Shown here piece by piece: positions 23,367-35,310 of a DNA stretch of 64,000 nt. The first letter of the stretch is position 1; the number at the start of each line of letters is the position of its first letter. The stretch comes from Bubalus kerabau. Taxonomy: Eukaryota; Chordata; Mammalia; Artiodactyla; Bovidae. A program made the translations under genes and the position numbers. The stretch is from the NCBI RefSeq assembly GCF_029407905.1, contig NC_073633.1, positions 24,504,501-24,568,500 on the forward strand, given 5' to 3'. Below the pieces are notes generated by a model. It saw only the letters and a list, made by a program, of their open reading frames with translations, ran no database searches and was not told the origin of the DNA.

Positions 23367-25224
23367 GTAAGATTCTGTGTGGCCAACTGTTTTTAAGCAA
23401 CTGTTCATACACTTCTCATCTGCTAAGTGAGTACGGGAGTGGGTGCAGGAGCTTCTCTTTGCAGGTGAAATGGTACTGGGAAGAACACATTTGTTTAAGA
23501 AAGGTTTGCATTCTGAGCAAAACATGAAACAAGGACTATCAAGAGGCAGAAGCATAGTTAATAAGGGGATGTTGCTGAAGAACCAGGGCTGTGATTGATC
23601 TGTCAATACCTGCCTGACAGAGCTCTGCGACCATTCTCCATCTCCCAGCACAAATTGGGAGAAGGTGGAGTTACATCATTGTCTTGCTATTTAGATTTCA
23701 AAGGGGGTGTGCTTTCAAATGCTTCACTGAATGTCTTTTCATTTTTCTCTCTTTAATACTAAATAATAAAATTCCTTTTTATTTGCTTACTTGGCTGTAT
23801 TAAACATAAAGAATGATCCTTATGAAAGCAACATGAAAACTAATCACCTGTATTATTTTCTTTCAGAAATAACTGTAAAAACCAATCTGTTAACATTCAC
23901 TGACTAGATAATAACTGAAGTTCAGGTAAAAGATCCTAATTTTTATTGGGCTCATAGACTGAGAGTTGAAAGAGGTCTTCAAGAGCACCAGCCACTTCAG
24001 AGGATCCCCAGAGAATTCAGAGGGTCCATGAACTGCATGGATTTTCACTGACCTTTAACTGAAATTTATAATTTCGTTCAACGATGCCTGTTGGCATCAG
24101 ACCACATTTGCACCAGTAGAAATCAAATGTCTTCATATCACTTTTTAGCTGTTTCAGAAATCTTCAATGTCATTTATGCCCATCACACCCCAATGTTATG
24201 GTGGTTGTTAGTCCTGCTGCTGGACCTTTTTATTGAGTATATTAATAAGGAAGCATATATCTTATTAGAGTATAAATTAGTGTTAATAGTGTGATAAATT
24301 ATCTAAGTATACTTCAGTATAATTGGTTTCCTTTGAACTCATATATTTTATGTGATTAAAAACATTTTTCTGAGAAGGGGTCCTCTGGCTTCATCTGATG
24401 GCCAAAGGGGTCTGAAGCACGTACTCAAAACATGCAGGAGCCCGTTTTCATTTTACGTGAGGGGACTGAATGCAACATAAGCCAGTAGCCAACTAGCTAT
24501 CAGAAAACTGGACCACCCATTGGTCTCCTGACTCCTATCGATGGTGTCATGTTGAATGAATGTATGTGTCTTCTAAAAAGTTATATTATGCCACGTGTCT
24601 GATATTTAATTTTTTTGTTATTAATTTTTTAAAAAATAACTGTAAAGGGGAAAATAATTTGACTGCTCAAAAATAATCATTATTAACATTTTAAAGTTTT
24701 TACTAGGCATATATATTGTATCAGTCAGAATAATGTTCAGATGCATGTGACCAAAAATCCAGGTGTAATGGCCCCACCCCACAAAATAAAGGGTTATTTT
24801 TTTCACTAAATAGAAAAGCCAGAAGCAGGCAGTTGCTGGCAGTTGGCTCAGCAGCTCCGCTGTGCCAGAGTCAAAGCCTTTGCAGCCCCCTTGGCCTCGC
24901 CTTCACATTTTCAAAATGGCTACGGCAGCTGTCATATTTCCATTCATGGGAAACCAGCTTCATCTTTTCCTTTTATAAGGAAAGCATAAACTTCCCTGTA
25001 AGGCTGTCTACCTCCCATGGTCCCTGAAAGATGTCTGCTTCTGTCTCAGGGACCAGAACAATGTAATGCGGTCATCCGATCTGCCAAGATTAGCCAATGA
25101 ATGTTTGGCTTTTCCAGCCTCTGGTATGGATTGCCTCATGGCAGTGAACAGTGTCTGCCATATAGATAATTTATAGTTTGGGGATTGTGGTATACAGAGG
25201 GCTTTGTATCCTGCTTTCCTCACT
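23367..25224. other. REC114 intron, no gene seen
   Basis: Non-coding. The stretch 24715-25100 resembles the unassigned ancient repeat at 2490-3055. No conserved exon pattern was found. Confidence 0.45.
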
Positions 25225-26350
25225 TAACATTGTATCTGGAACATTATACCAAGGCATTTCTTAGTCTTTGAAACATGATTTTCCGTGACTACCTAGTATT
25301 TTTATTGTTTGGGTGCACCATGAATCGGTTAACAAATTCCTGATTTTTCACTATTGTAAAAATTTTTTGATTTTCATTAGGATTTATTTACAGACTTTTT
25401 GAGATAAAAGTACTAGAAGTATGAATGTGTATTTCGTAAATGTGCCCTCCAAATAGGTTGTTCCTGTTTCTACAGCACTGACATCTGTAAAAATGCCTGT
25501 TTGTCCAAATCCTCTCCAACAGGGTGATATAATTTAAATTTAAAAACTAATTTCTAATTTGATAAGCAAAAATGAGCATCTTCCTTTAATTTGCATTTCT
25601 TTGGTAACTAGTGAGAATGAATATTTTTTTGTGTGTTTGTTAGCCAACCATCTGTATTTCTTCTGTGAATCACTGTCTACTGCTTTTGCCTAATTTTTCT
25701 CTTCAAAGTCTTTACTCTCTATGTATAGAGATTACATGTTAAATGCATGTATTTTGTGTAGTTATATAATTTGAAAAGTGATTATTGATGTATATACCAT
25801 ATACCTTATATGTAGATTTTTAAATATTCAAGTTTAGGATCCTTTTGCCTGTTGTTATTGGAATGGTATTCTTTATCCAAAGATATTTCAAGCTGCCTAG
25901 TACTAGATTTTTTCTGAATTATTTTAAATTTAGCCTCCTTACTAAACTGCTATTAGCTCTGGTAATTTAATTTCTAGGAAAGTAATTTTATAATCTGCAA
26001 ACAATGATAATTTTCTTCCCATAGTTTATACTTACTACTTTTCTCACCTTACTGGATTATCTAGACCTTCCAGACCACTGTAATTTGACAGTTACACAGT
26101 CATCCTTGACATCTTGCTGACTTGAATGGGAACAAGTGTGTAGACATTAAGAACATTTCTGGCTGTTGACTGGATATTCTTTACCATGTTAGGGAGATAC
26201 TCCTTCAACTATAGTTTATTTGCTAAAACTTTTATCAGGATTACATATTAAATTTTAACTCCTATCAAAATCATTATTTGTTTCACTTTTTTTAATCCTC
26301 CGATATATTAATACTGAGCCAACACACTGTTATTTTTGCCTTATTTGGCA
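25225..26350 (-). mobile_element. very old L1, antisense
   Basis: Reads as a decayed L1 ORF2 C-terminal/3' region on the minus strand (CACTTAACATTGTATCTGGA, then TTTGCATTTCTTTGGTAACT). Many stops; boundaries approximate. Confidence 0.55.
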
Positions 26351-27296
26351 AAGGGTACACAGCTTTTTTGTTTCTTGACTTGGATAACTTGTAGTTAAAC
26401 AAGTATTGCAAAACAAACATTTTCCTGTAAATTGATAAATAGAAATATTTAGAAATAAAATGTTTGTTCCTTTAACAGAAATTTAACATAACTTAAATTC
26501 AAGGGGCAATAAAGATGATGTTTCTTTTCTCTTTGGCTGAAATAAGTAGATTGTAAAAGATCTGCCTACTTGTAACATGGGCTTCTTTTTTTTCAGTAAT
26601 TGTAATCAAAATGATCTTGGCTGATTGGCTAACAGTCGACATGTAATTCCTTATGTGAAAAGGCTGATTCAAAGGAATAATTGTAAACCACTGTTGTGAC
26701 TCACCTCCAATAATTCACCGAAGAATATTTTCATAGTTTTCTCTGGCCTCAGCCTTGAGTATCACCCCTTGGTTTCAAAGCAAAGGATCAAAGAAAACGT
26801 TGAAGTCCTTTTTCCATACTCCCCCACCTCCAATTTCTACTTAGAGGAATTCACTGCTAGTGGTGGGGTAAACTGCTCCAGTTGGGGTCCTAGTGATGAT
26901 GGGAAACTTCTTACAGATCTGGGTGAATCTAAAACCAGTAGGAAGACATGGCCATGTTTGTGAGGATTCTCACATCTTCTCGGCTGTCTTCCTACGTGGT
27001 GCTGACTGGGCCCATGTCTTCGTGTTGCTGATACCCTGTAACATTAGCTGCAGAGCCTGCAGCTTAAGATCTCTGCATGGAGATGCCATTCACACTTGTG
27101 AGTCAGTGTTTAATGGGCCCAATGCTTCCCAGAAGGTGAAGCCTCATTTTCTTGTGTGTACATGAAGATAAGTGTATAGAGACAAACACTTATCCTTAAC
27201 GTTTGTTTCTTCAAGAAATTTTCTATTAGTTGTAAGAACTTGAAATTAAGTATTTTGAAGGAGAGTGGGAACGCTTTTAACATATGTCACCACTTT
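26351..27296. other. REC114 intron, no gene seen
   Basis: No recognised repeat of note and no exon. The open frames near 26769-27165 have no domain that I recognise. Confidence 0.45.
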
Positions 27297-28985
27297 TGTT
27301 GTTGTTCTTCAGTCACTAAGTTGTGTCCAACTCTTTGCAACCCCATGGACGTCAGGCTTCCCTGTCCTTTACTATCTCCTGGAGTTTGCCCAAACTCATG
27401 TCCATTGAGTAGATGCCATCCAACTATCTATCTCATCCTCTTTCGCACCCTTTTCCTCATGCCCTCAATCTTTCCTAGCATTAGGGTCTTTTCCAGTGAG
27501 TTGGCTCTTTTCATCAGGTGGCCAAAGTATTGAGATTCAGCTTCAACATCAGCCCTTCAAATGAATATTCAGGGTTGATTTCCTCTAGGATTGATGGTTT
27601 GATCTGCTTGTTATCCAAGGGACTCATAAGAGTCTCCCCCAGCACCACAGTTCGAAAGCATCAATTTTTTGGTGCTCAGCATTCTTTATGGCCCAACTCT
27701 CACATCTGTACATGACTACTGGAAAAACCATAGCTTCAACTATGTGGGCCTGTGTCGGCAAAGTGATGTCTGATGCCTCTACTTTTTAATACACTGTCTA
27801 GTTCTGTCATAGCTTTTCCTCCAAGGAACAAGCATCTTTTAACTTCATGGCTGCAGTCACCATCTGCAGTGATTTTGGAACCCAAGAAAATTAAGTCTAT
27901 CACTGTTTCCATTTTTTCTGCACCTGTTTGCTGTGAGGTGATGGGACTGGGTGCCATGATCCTCGTTTTTTTGAATGTTGAGTTGCAAGCCAGCTTTTTT
28001 GCTCTCCTCTCTCACCTTCAAGTGGCTCTTTAGTTCCTCTTTGCTTTCTGCCATTAAGGTGGTGTCATCTGCATATCTGAGATTATTGATATTTCTCCTG
28101 GCAATCTTGATTCCATCTTGTGATTCATTCAGCCCAGCATTTCACATGATGTACTCTGCATATAAGTTAAATAAGCAGGGTGATAATACACAGCCTTGGC
28201 GTACTCCTTTCCCTATTTTGAACCAGCTGTTCCATGTCTGGTTCTAACTGTTGCATCTTGACCTGTGTACAGGTTTCTCAGGAGGCAGGTAACGTGGTCT
28301 GGTATTCCCAACTCTTTCAGAATTTTCCACAGTTTGTTTTGATTCCACAGTCAACAGCTTTAGTGTAGTCAATGAAGCAGATGTTTTTCTGGAATTAGCT
28401 TGCTTTTTCTATGACGCAGTGGATGTTGGCAACTTGATCTCTGGTTCTTCTGCCTTTTCTACATCCAGCTTGTACATCTGGGAGTTCTTGGTTCACATAC
28501 TGCTGAAGCCAGACTTGAAGGATTTTGAGCATTACCTTGCTAGCATGGGAAATGAGCACAACTTGTGCAGTAGTTTGAACATTCTTTGGCACAGCCCTTC
28601 TTATGATTGGAATGAAAACTGACCTTTTCCAGTCCTGTGGCCATTGCTCACTTTTCCAAATTTGCTAGCATATTGAATGCAGCAGTTTGACAGCATCATC
28701 TTTTAGTATTGGAAACAGCTCAGCTGGAATTCTGTCACTTCCATTAGCTTTATTCATAATAATGCTTCCTAAGCCCCACTTGACCTCACATTCCAGGAAG
28801 TCTGGCTCTAGGTGAATGACCACACCATCACGGTTATCTGGGTCATTAAGGCCTTTTTTTGGTACAGTTCTGTGTGTTCTTGCCACCTCTCAATATCTTC
28901 TGCTTCTATTAGGTCCATACCATTTCTGTCCTTTATTGTGCCCATCTTTGCAGGAAATGTTCCCTTGGTAACTCTGTAATTTTCC
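27297..28985 (-). mobile_element. BovB LINE, antisense, upstream of REC114 exon at 31228
   Basis: About 1.7 kb of BovB on the minus strand. The catalytic RYADDT box reads at about 28083-28060. The upstream RT parts (NKANGSDRIPAELFPILKDD, HASKVMLKILQVWLQQYVN) lie at 28886-28395 in several frames. It is 5'-truncated near KGTFPAKMGTIKDRNG. Multiple frameshifts make it inactive. Confidence 0.95.
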
Positions 28986-29011
28986 TGAAGGCACTTAAAA
29001 TATAGTAATTT

Positions 29012-29122
29012 GGGGGAGTCCCTGGCTTCCCAGTGGTTAGGACTCTGTGCTTTCACTGCTGAGGGCCCAGGTTTAACCCCTGGCTGGGAAACTAAAGATC
29101 TCACAAGCCATGTGGCATGGCC
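29012..29122 (+). mobile_element. CHR-type SINE head
   Basis: Only the tRNA-like head and a little body remain (AGTCCCTGGCTTCCCAGTGG, B-box-like GGTTTAACCCC). Confidence 0.75.
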
Positions 29123-31227
29123 AGTAGTTTCCTTAGATGATAGACACCAGAGACAGTCTATTTGGGACAGTTTGTGGCTATTATATATGCATGAAAGACT
29201 TTGGTTTCACAACAAGGAGCGCTTTCTGACTTTTAATTCTGGCATAAAAAGAAATCGCCTCAAGATTTTCAACCTAGAAGTCCTTTGGTTAACCAAGTGG
29301 CAGGTTTTCTGTTGTGGTATTTTGATACTGAGGATGTGGGATGAAGATGTAGCTCATTTTCAGATTTCTCCTGATGTACCTTGGCTTTATCTTGGGTCCA
29401 CATGTATTGAAGTGGTATTTCTGGTTTCAGATGATAAGCTCAAATTCTGTCTGAGAATTTTATAGAAGGAACATGGAGCAAATCATCAGTTAGGCTGTCA
29501 GACATACAACTTTCCCTGTCATTTCCTGGAACTACATTCCAAAGAAACACTAACTGTCCAAACTCATTGTTGTGTACACTCACAGAGATAGGTAGATACC
29601 TCTAGACAAGGGGTCTGAGATTTTTGCCCTGCTTATATACTTAATAATTATCTGTTCCTGTATATAGTTTTCATCTAGTGATGAGGTGCAATTTTTTATG
29701 TGATTACTCTCAAAAGGTTAATTACAGAATCATCATGGAAATAGCTGATACAAAGGTGCTACATACAGATGTCCCAATGTACAGTCTAAACTAGCAAGAG
29801 GTGGAAATAGCTAATTAATTGTAAACAAGAAAGCTCAGTTTCACATAAGATTCATAGAATTATCAAAAACTGAATGTGGAGTTCTCTCATCAGTTCTTTC
29901 CCTTTCCTTCAGGAAAGTTAGCCTTCAAAGACTCTTGATAATTTGGGGATTATTCATCTAAGAGAAAAATGACTAAGGAAATGAATAGGCAATACTCAAA
30001 AATATTCATATTTTTTCATTGTTGGAGGGGGCAATGATAATGGATTACCTTTATACTCAGGGGAAGAACGTTAATGAATTTAAAAATGAAGAGAACCCAA
30101 GAGAGGCAGAAAAGGGGCAGCAGTGTCTATGGACATGACGCCTTACCACTACCTAGCCATGCCAGGTTTTCTATATCCTAAAGATATGGCTTTGTTTGAT
30201 GGTTTTATCTAGAAATTTAAATCATGTAAATTGTGAACAAGAAAATCAAGGATTTCTGCTTATAGAAACTTTCAGGATTTTGTTAACTATAGTTAGAAAC
30301 ATTTTCCAGTTAGCAATGTGATTTGTGTATTTAAAAAATACAAAATGCTATTACTATGTTAGCATCCAAATTTCTTTGCAGAAGAAATTGAATAAAGGAA
30401 CACAATACACATCACCTATTTGGGGCGGCTTTTGGGTAAGCTGAGTCTTCTAAAACTAGACAAGATATCAGACTAGAAAAAAGAAACTACTTCTGTTAAA
30501 ATAAGTGGTTTACTGTTGTTACAATTTAGTTCTATTTTTTAACTTACAGTAAAATAAATTTGATGTAGTTGCCACACTTAAAAATTTTAATTGCATCTCT
30601 CCCACATTTGCTGGTTTGCCAGGGGATATAAATCATACAGCTAATTAAAGGCAGCATGTGATTGATTTGTCTGTGTGATTTGTAGGTAAGTCTGGCCTCT
30701 TTAAGGATAAAAGGGCGCTGCAAATTAATGAGATACATTGGCTGACAGCATTTGCCTGTCCCCAGATCCCATTTTGTTTTTCAGATTCACTGGCTTGTTT
30801 AATGTGCTATCTATCTGGCTAGCTCTTCTATATACTCAGGTTTGGAAAATTTTGTTCAGCCAGGACTGTTAGCTTCACTGATTCTCCACCTAAGCAATTA
30901 GACGGTATGCAATCTTTGTTCCAAAGTAAGATGAAACGTGGATCTTTTACTGCAGTCAGTATAGTGACCTTCCTAGTCTTTATGATGGGCTTTTCCATTT
31001 TTTGCTGATGTCAGTCCCTTGAAGGAAATGAATATATTATGAGGCACAGCTCCCAAAAGGGAAAAGAAAACTAATTATTGGCTTTTCTCTGCCCACATCA
31101 ACAATCTAGGGTAACTGCTCCCTTATTGACACGCCTTCCCCTGCAAACAAAGGGAAGGCCCCACAGTAAATAAAAGTAAAGTGATATGACGAGGGTTGCT
31201 GAGGATAACTTTTGATTTGTCACACAG
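29123..31227. other. REC114 intron, no gene seen
   Basis: Apparently mostly single-copy sequence. An open frame at 29010-29465 starts inside the SINE and has no recognised domain. The run ends at the CACACAG acceptor of the 31228 exon. Confidence 0.5.
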
Positions 31228-31419
31228 AACAAGAGTCGTATGTTCCGGGTACAGTTTAGTGGAGGCTCCCGAGAGCAGGCACTGGAACACTGCTACAGCT
31301 GCGTGCAGAACCTAGCCCAGTACATCACCGTCCAGGTGCCCGACGGAATCAGCCAGGAGTTCAGGCCAAGTCCTGGCCAAGGGAAGGGCTGTGTGCAGAG
31401 CATCCCACCACAGCATGGC
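31228..31419 (+). CDS. REC114: REC114 coding exon (end of PH-like domain and linker)
   Basis: A 64-codon exon from NKSRMFRVQFSGGSREQALE to QSIPPQHG. The acceptor is TTGTCACACAG and the donor GTAAGT at 31420; both ends are phase 0. The first ~44 residues (MFRVQFSG, CVQNLAQYITVQVPDG) are the well conserved last strand and helix of the PH-like domain. The rest (SPGQGKGCVQSI) is low-complexity, glycine/proline-rich linker that evolves fast in the family. The exon sits between large BovB copies of opposite orientation (27297-28985 minus, 32229-34498 plus), which may matter for splicing. No break seen. Confidence 0.93.
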
Positions 31420-31539
31420 GTAAGTAGGCGAGTAGGTGGATGAGAAACCTGAGAAGGTAATGCTCTGGGGGGGCCAAAATCACAGTGGAATTTGCCGAGT
31501 CCACCACATTTGTAGCTTAAAGATATCTAATGTTGACTG

Positions 31540-31712
31540 ACTGACTTGTATTGACATACATATAATTATGGTGTTAGTTTCAGGTATACAATAGTGATTT
31601 GGTATTTTTACACGTTACAAAATGATCACATCTAGTTACCATCTGTCACCACACAAAAGCATTACAGTACTATTGACTGTATTCCCTGTGCTGTACATTA
31701 TATCCCTATGAC
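31540..31712 (-). mobile_element. old L1 3'UTR fragment, antisense
   Basis: Resembles the segment at 4995-5280 (GTTTCAGGTATACAATAG, AAAATGATCACATCTAGTTA). Non-coding. Confidence 0.6.
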
Positions 31713-32011
31713 TTTTTTTTTTTTTAAGACCTATTTATTTTTGGCTGCACTGGGTCTTCATTGCTGTGTGGGCTTTTGTTTTCTCTGGTTGCAGGGAGTG
31801 GGGGCTGCTCTAGTTGCAGCGTGTGGGCCTCTCACTGCAGTAGCTTCTCTTGTTGCAGAGCACAGCCTCTAGGCGCGTGAGCTTCAGTAGTTGTGGCACA
31901 TGGGCTTAGTTGCTCCACCGCATGTGGGATCCCAGTCCAGGGACCGAACCCATGTCCCTTGAATTGGCAGAGGGGGATTCTTAACCACTGGACCACTGGG
32001 GAATCCCATTC
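31713..32011 (-). mobile_element. CHR-type tRNA-derived SINE, antisense
   Basis: A poly(T) start, GGCTGCACTGGGTCTTCATT body, and a reversed tRNA head with GGGACCGAACCCATG and CCACTGGGGAATCCC at the upper end. Full-length by appearance. Confidence 0.85.
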
Positions 32012-32148
32012 ATTTGTAACTGTTAGTTTGTGCTCCATAATCTCATTCACCCGGTTTTCCTATCCCCCCAGGTCTGCAGCCATGTTTGTTCTGTTTATGA
32101 GTCATTTTATATTTGTTTTTAGATACTACACATTTTATTGTGTATATA

Positions 32149-32228
32149 TTGGGTGAGCCAAAAAGTTCATGCAGGTTTTTCTGTAACATCATAGGGAAAA
32201 ACCCAAAGGAAATTTTTGGCCCACTCTA
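32149..32228. mobile_element. mariner-type MITE, 80-bp hairpin
   Basis: TTGGGTGAGCCAAAAAGTTC at the left and AAATTTTTGGCCCACTC at the right are imperfect inverted ends, flanked by TATA on both sides as expected for TA-targeting mariner elements. The two arms pair through most of their length around a short loop (about TGTAACATCATAGG). The element is non-autonomous. Its arms closely resemble the cattle miR-2284/miR-2285 repeat-derived microRNA families (as I remember them), read from either strand. Whether this copy is processed cannot be told from sequence. Confidence 0.8.
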
Positions 32229-34498
32229 TATACACAAGAGAAGACTCTATACATGGACATCACCAGATGGTCAACACTGAAATCAGATTGATTATATTCT
32301 TTGCAGCCAAAGATGGAGAAGCTCTATACAGTCAGCAAAAACAAGACCAGGAGCTGACTGTGGCTCAGACCATGAACTCCTTATTGCCAAATTCAGACTT
32401 AAATTGAAGAAAGTAGGGAAAACCACTAGACCATTCAGGTATGACCTAAATCAAATCCCTTATGATTATACAGTGGAAGTGAGAAATAGATTTAAGGGCC
32501 TAGATCTGATAGATAGAGTGCCTGATGAACTATGGAATGAGGTTCGTGACATTGTACAGGAGACAGGGATCAAGACCATTCCCATAGAAAAGAAATGCAA
32601 AAAAGCAAAATGGCTGTCTGGGGAGGCCTTACAAATAGCTGTGAAAAGAAGAGAAGCAAAAAGCAAAGGAGAAAAGGAAAGATATAAGCAAAAAGTTCCA
32701 AAGAATAGCAAGGAGAGATAAGAAAGCCTTCCTCAGCGATCAATGCAAAGAAATAGAGGAAAACAACAGAATGGGAAAGACTAGGGATCTCTTCAAGAAA
32801 ATCAGAGATACCAAAGGAACATTTCATGCAAAGATGGGCTCGATAAAGGACAGAAATGGTATGGACCTAACAGAAGCAGAAGATATTAAGAAGAGATGGC
32901 AAGAATACACAGAAAAACTGTGCAAAAAAGATCTTCACGACCCAGATAATCACGATGGTGTGATCACTGACCTAGAGCCAGACATCCTGGAATGTGAAGT
33001 CAAGTGGGCCTTAGAAAGCATCACTACGAACAAAGCTAGTGGAGGTGATAGAATTCCAGTTGAACTATTCCAAACCCTGAAAGAGGATGCTGTGAAAGTG
33101 CTGCACTCAACATGCCAGCAAATTTGGAAAACTCAGCAGTGGCCACAGGACTGGAAAAGGTCAGTTTTCATTCCAATCCCAAAGAAAGGCAATGCCAAAG
33201 AATGCTCAAACTACCGCACAATTGCACTCATCTCACACGCTAGTAAAGTAATGCTCAAAATTCTCCAAGCCAGGCTTCAGCAATACGTGAACCGTGAACT
33301 TCCTGATGTTCAAGCTGGTTTTAGAAAAGGCAGAGAAACCAGAGATCAAATTGCCAATATCTGCTGGATCATGGAAAAAGCCAGAGAGTTCCAGAAAAAC
33401 ATCTGTTTCTGCTTTCTTGACTATGCCAAAGCCTTTGACTGTGTGGATCACAATAAACTGTGGAAAATTCTGAAAGAGATGGGAATACCAGACCACCTGA
33501 CCTGCCTCTTGAGAAATTTGTATGCAGGTCAGGAAGCAACAGTTAGAACTGGACATGGAACCACAGACTGGTTCCAAACAGGAAAAGGAGTTCGTCAAGG
33601 CTGTATATTGTCACCCTGTTTATTTAACTTATATGCAGAGTACATCATGAGAAACGCTGGACTGGAAGAAACACAAACTGGAATCAAGATTGCCAGGAGA
33701 AATATCAATAACCTCAGATATGCAGATGACACCACCCTTATGGCAGAAAGTGAAGAGGAACTCAAAAGCCTCTTGATGAAAGTGAAAGAGGAGAGTGAAA
33801 AAGTTGGCTTAAAGCTCAACATTCAGAAAATGAAGATCATGGCACCCGGTCCCACCACTTCATGGGAAATAGATGGGGAAACAGTGGAAACAGTGTCAGA
33901 CTTTATTTTTCTGGGCTCCAAAATCACTGCAGATGGTGACTGCAGCCATTAAATTAAAAGACGCTTACTCCTTGAAGGAAAGTTATGACCAACCTAGATA
34001 GCATATTCAAAAGCAGAGACATTACTTTGCCAACAAAGGTTCGTCTAGTCAAGGCTATGGTTTTTCCAGTGGTCATGTATGGATGTGAGAGTTGGACTGT
34101 GAAGAAGGCTGAGCGCCGAAGAATTGATGTTTTTGAACTGTGGTGTTGGAGAAGACTCTTGAGGGTCCCTTGGACTGCAAGGAGATCCAACCAGTCCATT
34201 CTGAAGGAGATCAGCCCTGGGATTTCTTTGGAAGGAATGATGCTAAAGCTGAAACTCCAGTACTTTGGTCACCTCATGCGAACAGTTGACTCATTGGAAA
34301 AGACTCTGATGCTGGGAGGGATTGGGGGCAGGAGGAGAAGGGGACGACAGAGGATGAGATGGCTGGATGGCATCGCTGACTCGGTGGACGTGAGTCTGGG
34401 TGAACTCTGGGAGTTGGTGATGAACAGGGAGGCCTGGCATGCTGCAATTCATGGGGTCGCAAAGAGTCGGACACGATTGAGCGACTGATCTGATCTGA
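32229..34498 (+). mobile_element. BovB LINE, ~2.3 kb, most complete copy in the window
   Basis: Begins immediately after the mariner MITE, so it lacks the LINE 5' end. It ends with GATTGAGCGACTGATCTGATC and a short TGATC tandem tail. The internal coding sequence is the entry at 32404-34488. BovB is an RTE-clade LINE known for patchy distribution between reptiles and ruminants, explained by horizontal transfer. This copy is inserted in the REC114 intron in the sense direction, 0.8 kb after the 31228 exon. Confidence 0.97.
32404..34488 (+). pseudogene. BovB reverse-transcriptase ORF, broken
   Basis: Three open blocks follow one another. 32404-32721 is an upstream linker. 32771-33952 encodes 393 residues with RT motifs: SVFIPIPKKGN at residues 131-141, the first catalytic Asp in LDYAKAFDCVDH at 216-227, GVRQGCILSPCLFNLY at 273-288 and YADD at 317-320. 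33985-34488 is the C-terminal region (VVMYGCESWTVKKAERRRID, LRVPWTARRSNQS). The breaks seen are a frame change near 32690-32720, a GAA-to-TAA-like stop at 33951-33953 and a missing base near 33976-33980. The catalytic residues survive, but no full-length protein can be made. Confidence 0.95.
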
Positions 34499-34580
34499 TA
34501 TATATATATATATACATACACCTCATTTTTGTATATATTCCAGTGTGTGTGTGTGTGTATACATATACACACACATACCT
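34489..34580. repeat. TA / TG / CA microsatellite at BovB tail
   Basis: TGATCTGATC is followed by a (TA) run (34499-34513), then a (TG)8-type run at about 34541-34558 and an ACACACA stretch. It appears to have grown from the LINE 3' tail. Confidence 0.9.
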
Positions 34581-34589
34581 CATCTTTAT

Positions 34590-35222
34590 CCAGTCATTTA
34601 TTGACAGACACTTAGTTGTTTCTATATCTTGGCCACTGTAAACAATACTGCAGTAAACATAAGGGGGAAATATCTTTTTCAATTAGTTTTTATTTTCTTT
34701 GGATAAATACCCAGAAGTGGAACTACTAGATCATATGATAATTGTTTTTAATTTTTAGAGAAACCACCATACTGTTTTCCATAGTAGGTACCAATTTACA
34801 TTCCCACCAGCAGTGCATAAAGGTCCCCTTTCTCCACATCCTCACCGACACTTACTTCTTGTCTTTCTGATGACAGCCATTCTGACAGTTGTGAGGTACT
34901 ATTTTGTGGTTTGATTTGCAGTTCCTTGATGATGAGTGATGCTGAGCATCTTTTCATTTGCCTCAGGAAAGGGCAACAAAAGCAAAAAATAAACAAATGG
35001 GACTAAATCCAACTAAAAAGCTTTGCATAGTAAAGAAAATCATCAACAGAACACAAAGACAACCTATTGAGTGGGAGAAGGTATTGCAAATGATACATCC
35101 AATAAAGAGTTAATATCCAAAATAACAAGAACTCGTACAACTCAGTATCAAATAAAACAATCTGATTAAAAAATGGGCAGAGGACTTGAATAGACATTAT
35201 TCCAAAGAAGACACTGAGTTAT
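34590..35222. mobile_element. L1 with 5' inversion (twin-priming product)
   Basis: 34590-34962 is an L1 3' part on the minus strand (AAATACCCAGAAGTGG, then CATCACTCATCATC read in reverse). 34966-35222 is the adjoining upstream ORF2 part on the plus strand (GGGCAACAAAAGCAAAAAAT ... GGGCAGAGGACTTGAATAGA). The two breakpoints are neighbours in an uninterrupted L1, with only a few bases lost. Confidence 0.8.
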
Positions 35223-35310
35223 TTTTTAAATTCAAGGTTGATTCTCACTGTAGTTACGTATAAGGCTATTAGCTGGGAGTCTCAGGTGTATCACGGGTGT
35301 TACTATAGTA

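Noticed and set aside
23292..23651. 119-codon antisense frame over the first visible REC114 exon
   Set aside because: It is a shadow of the conserved sense exon and has no recognised domain.
32771..33952. A 393-codon protein that might be called a novel host gene
   Set aside because: The RT motifs and genome-wide BovB resemblance, including four antisense copies in this window, mark it as a retrotransposon relic.
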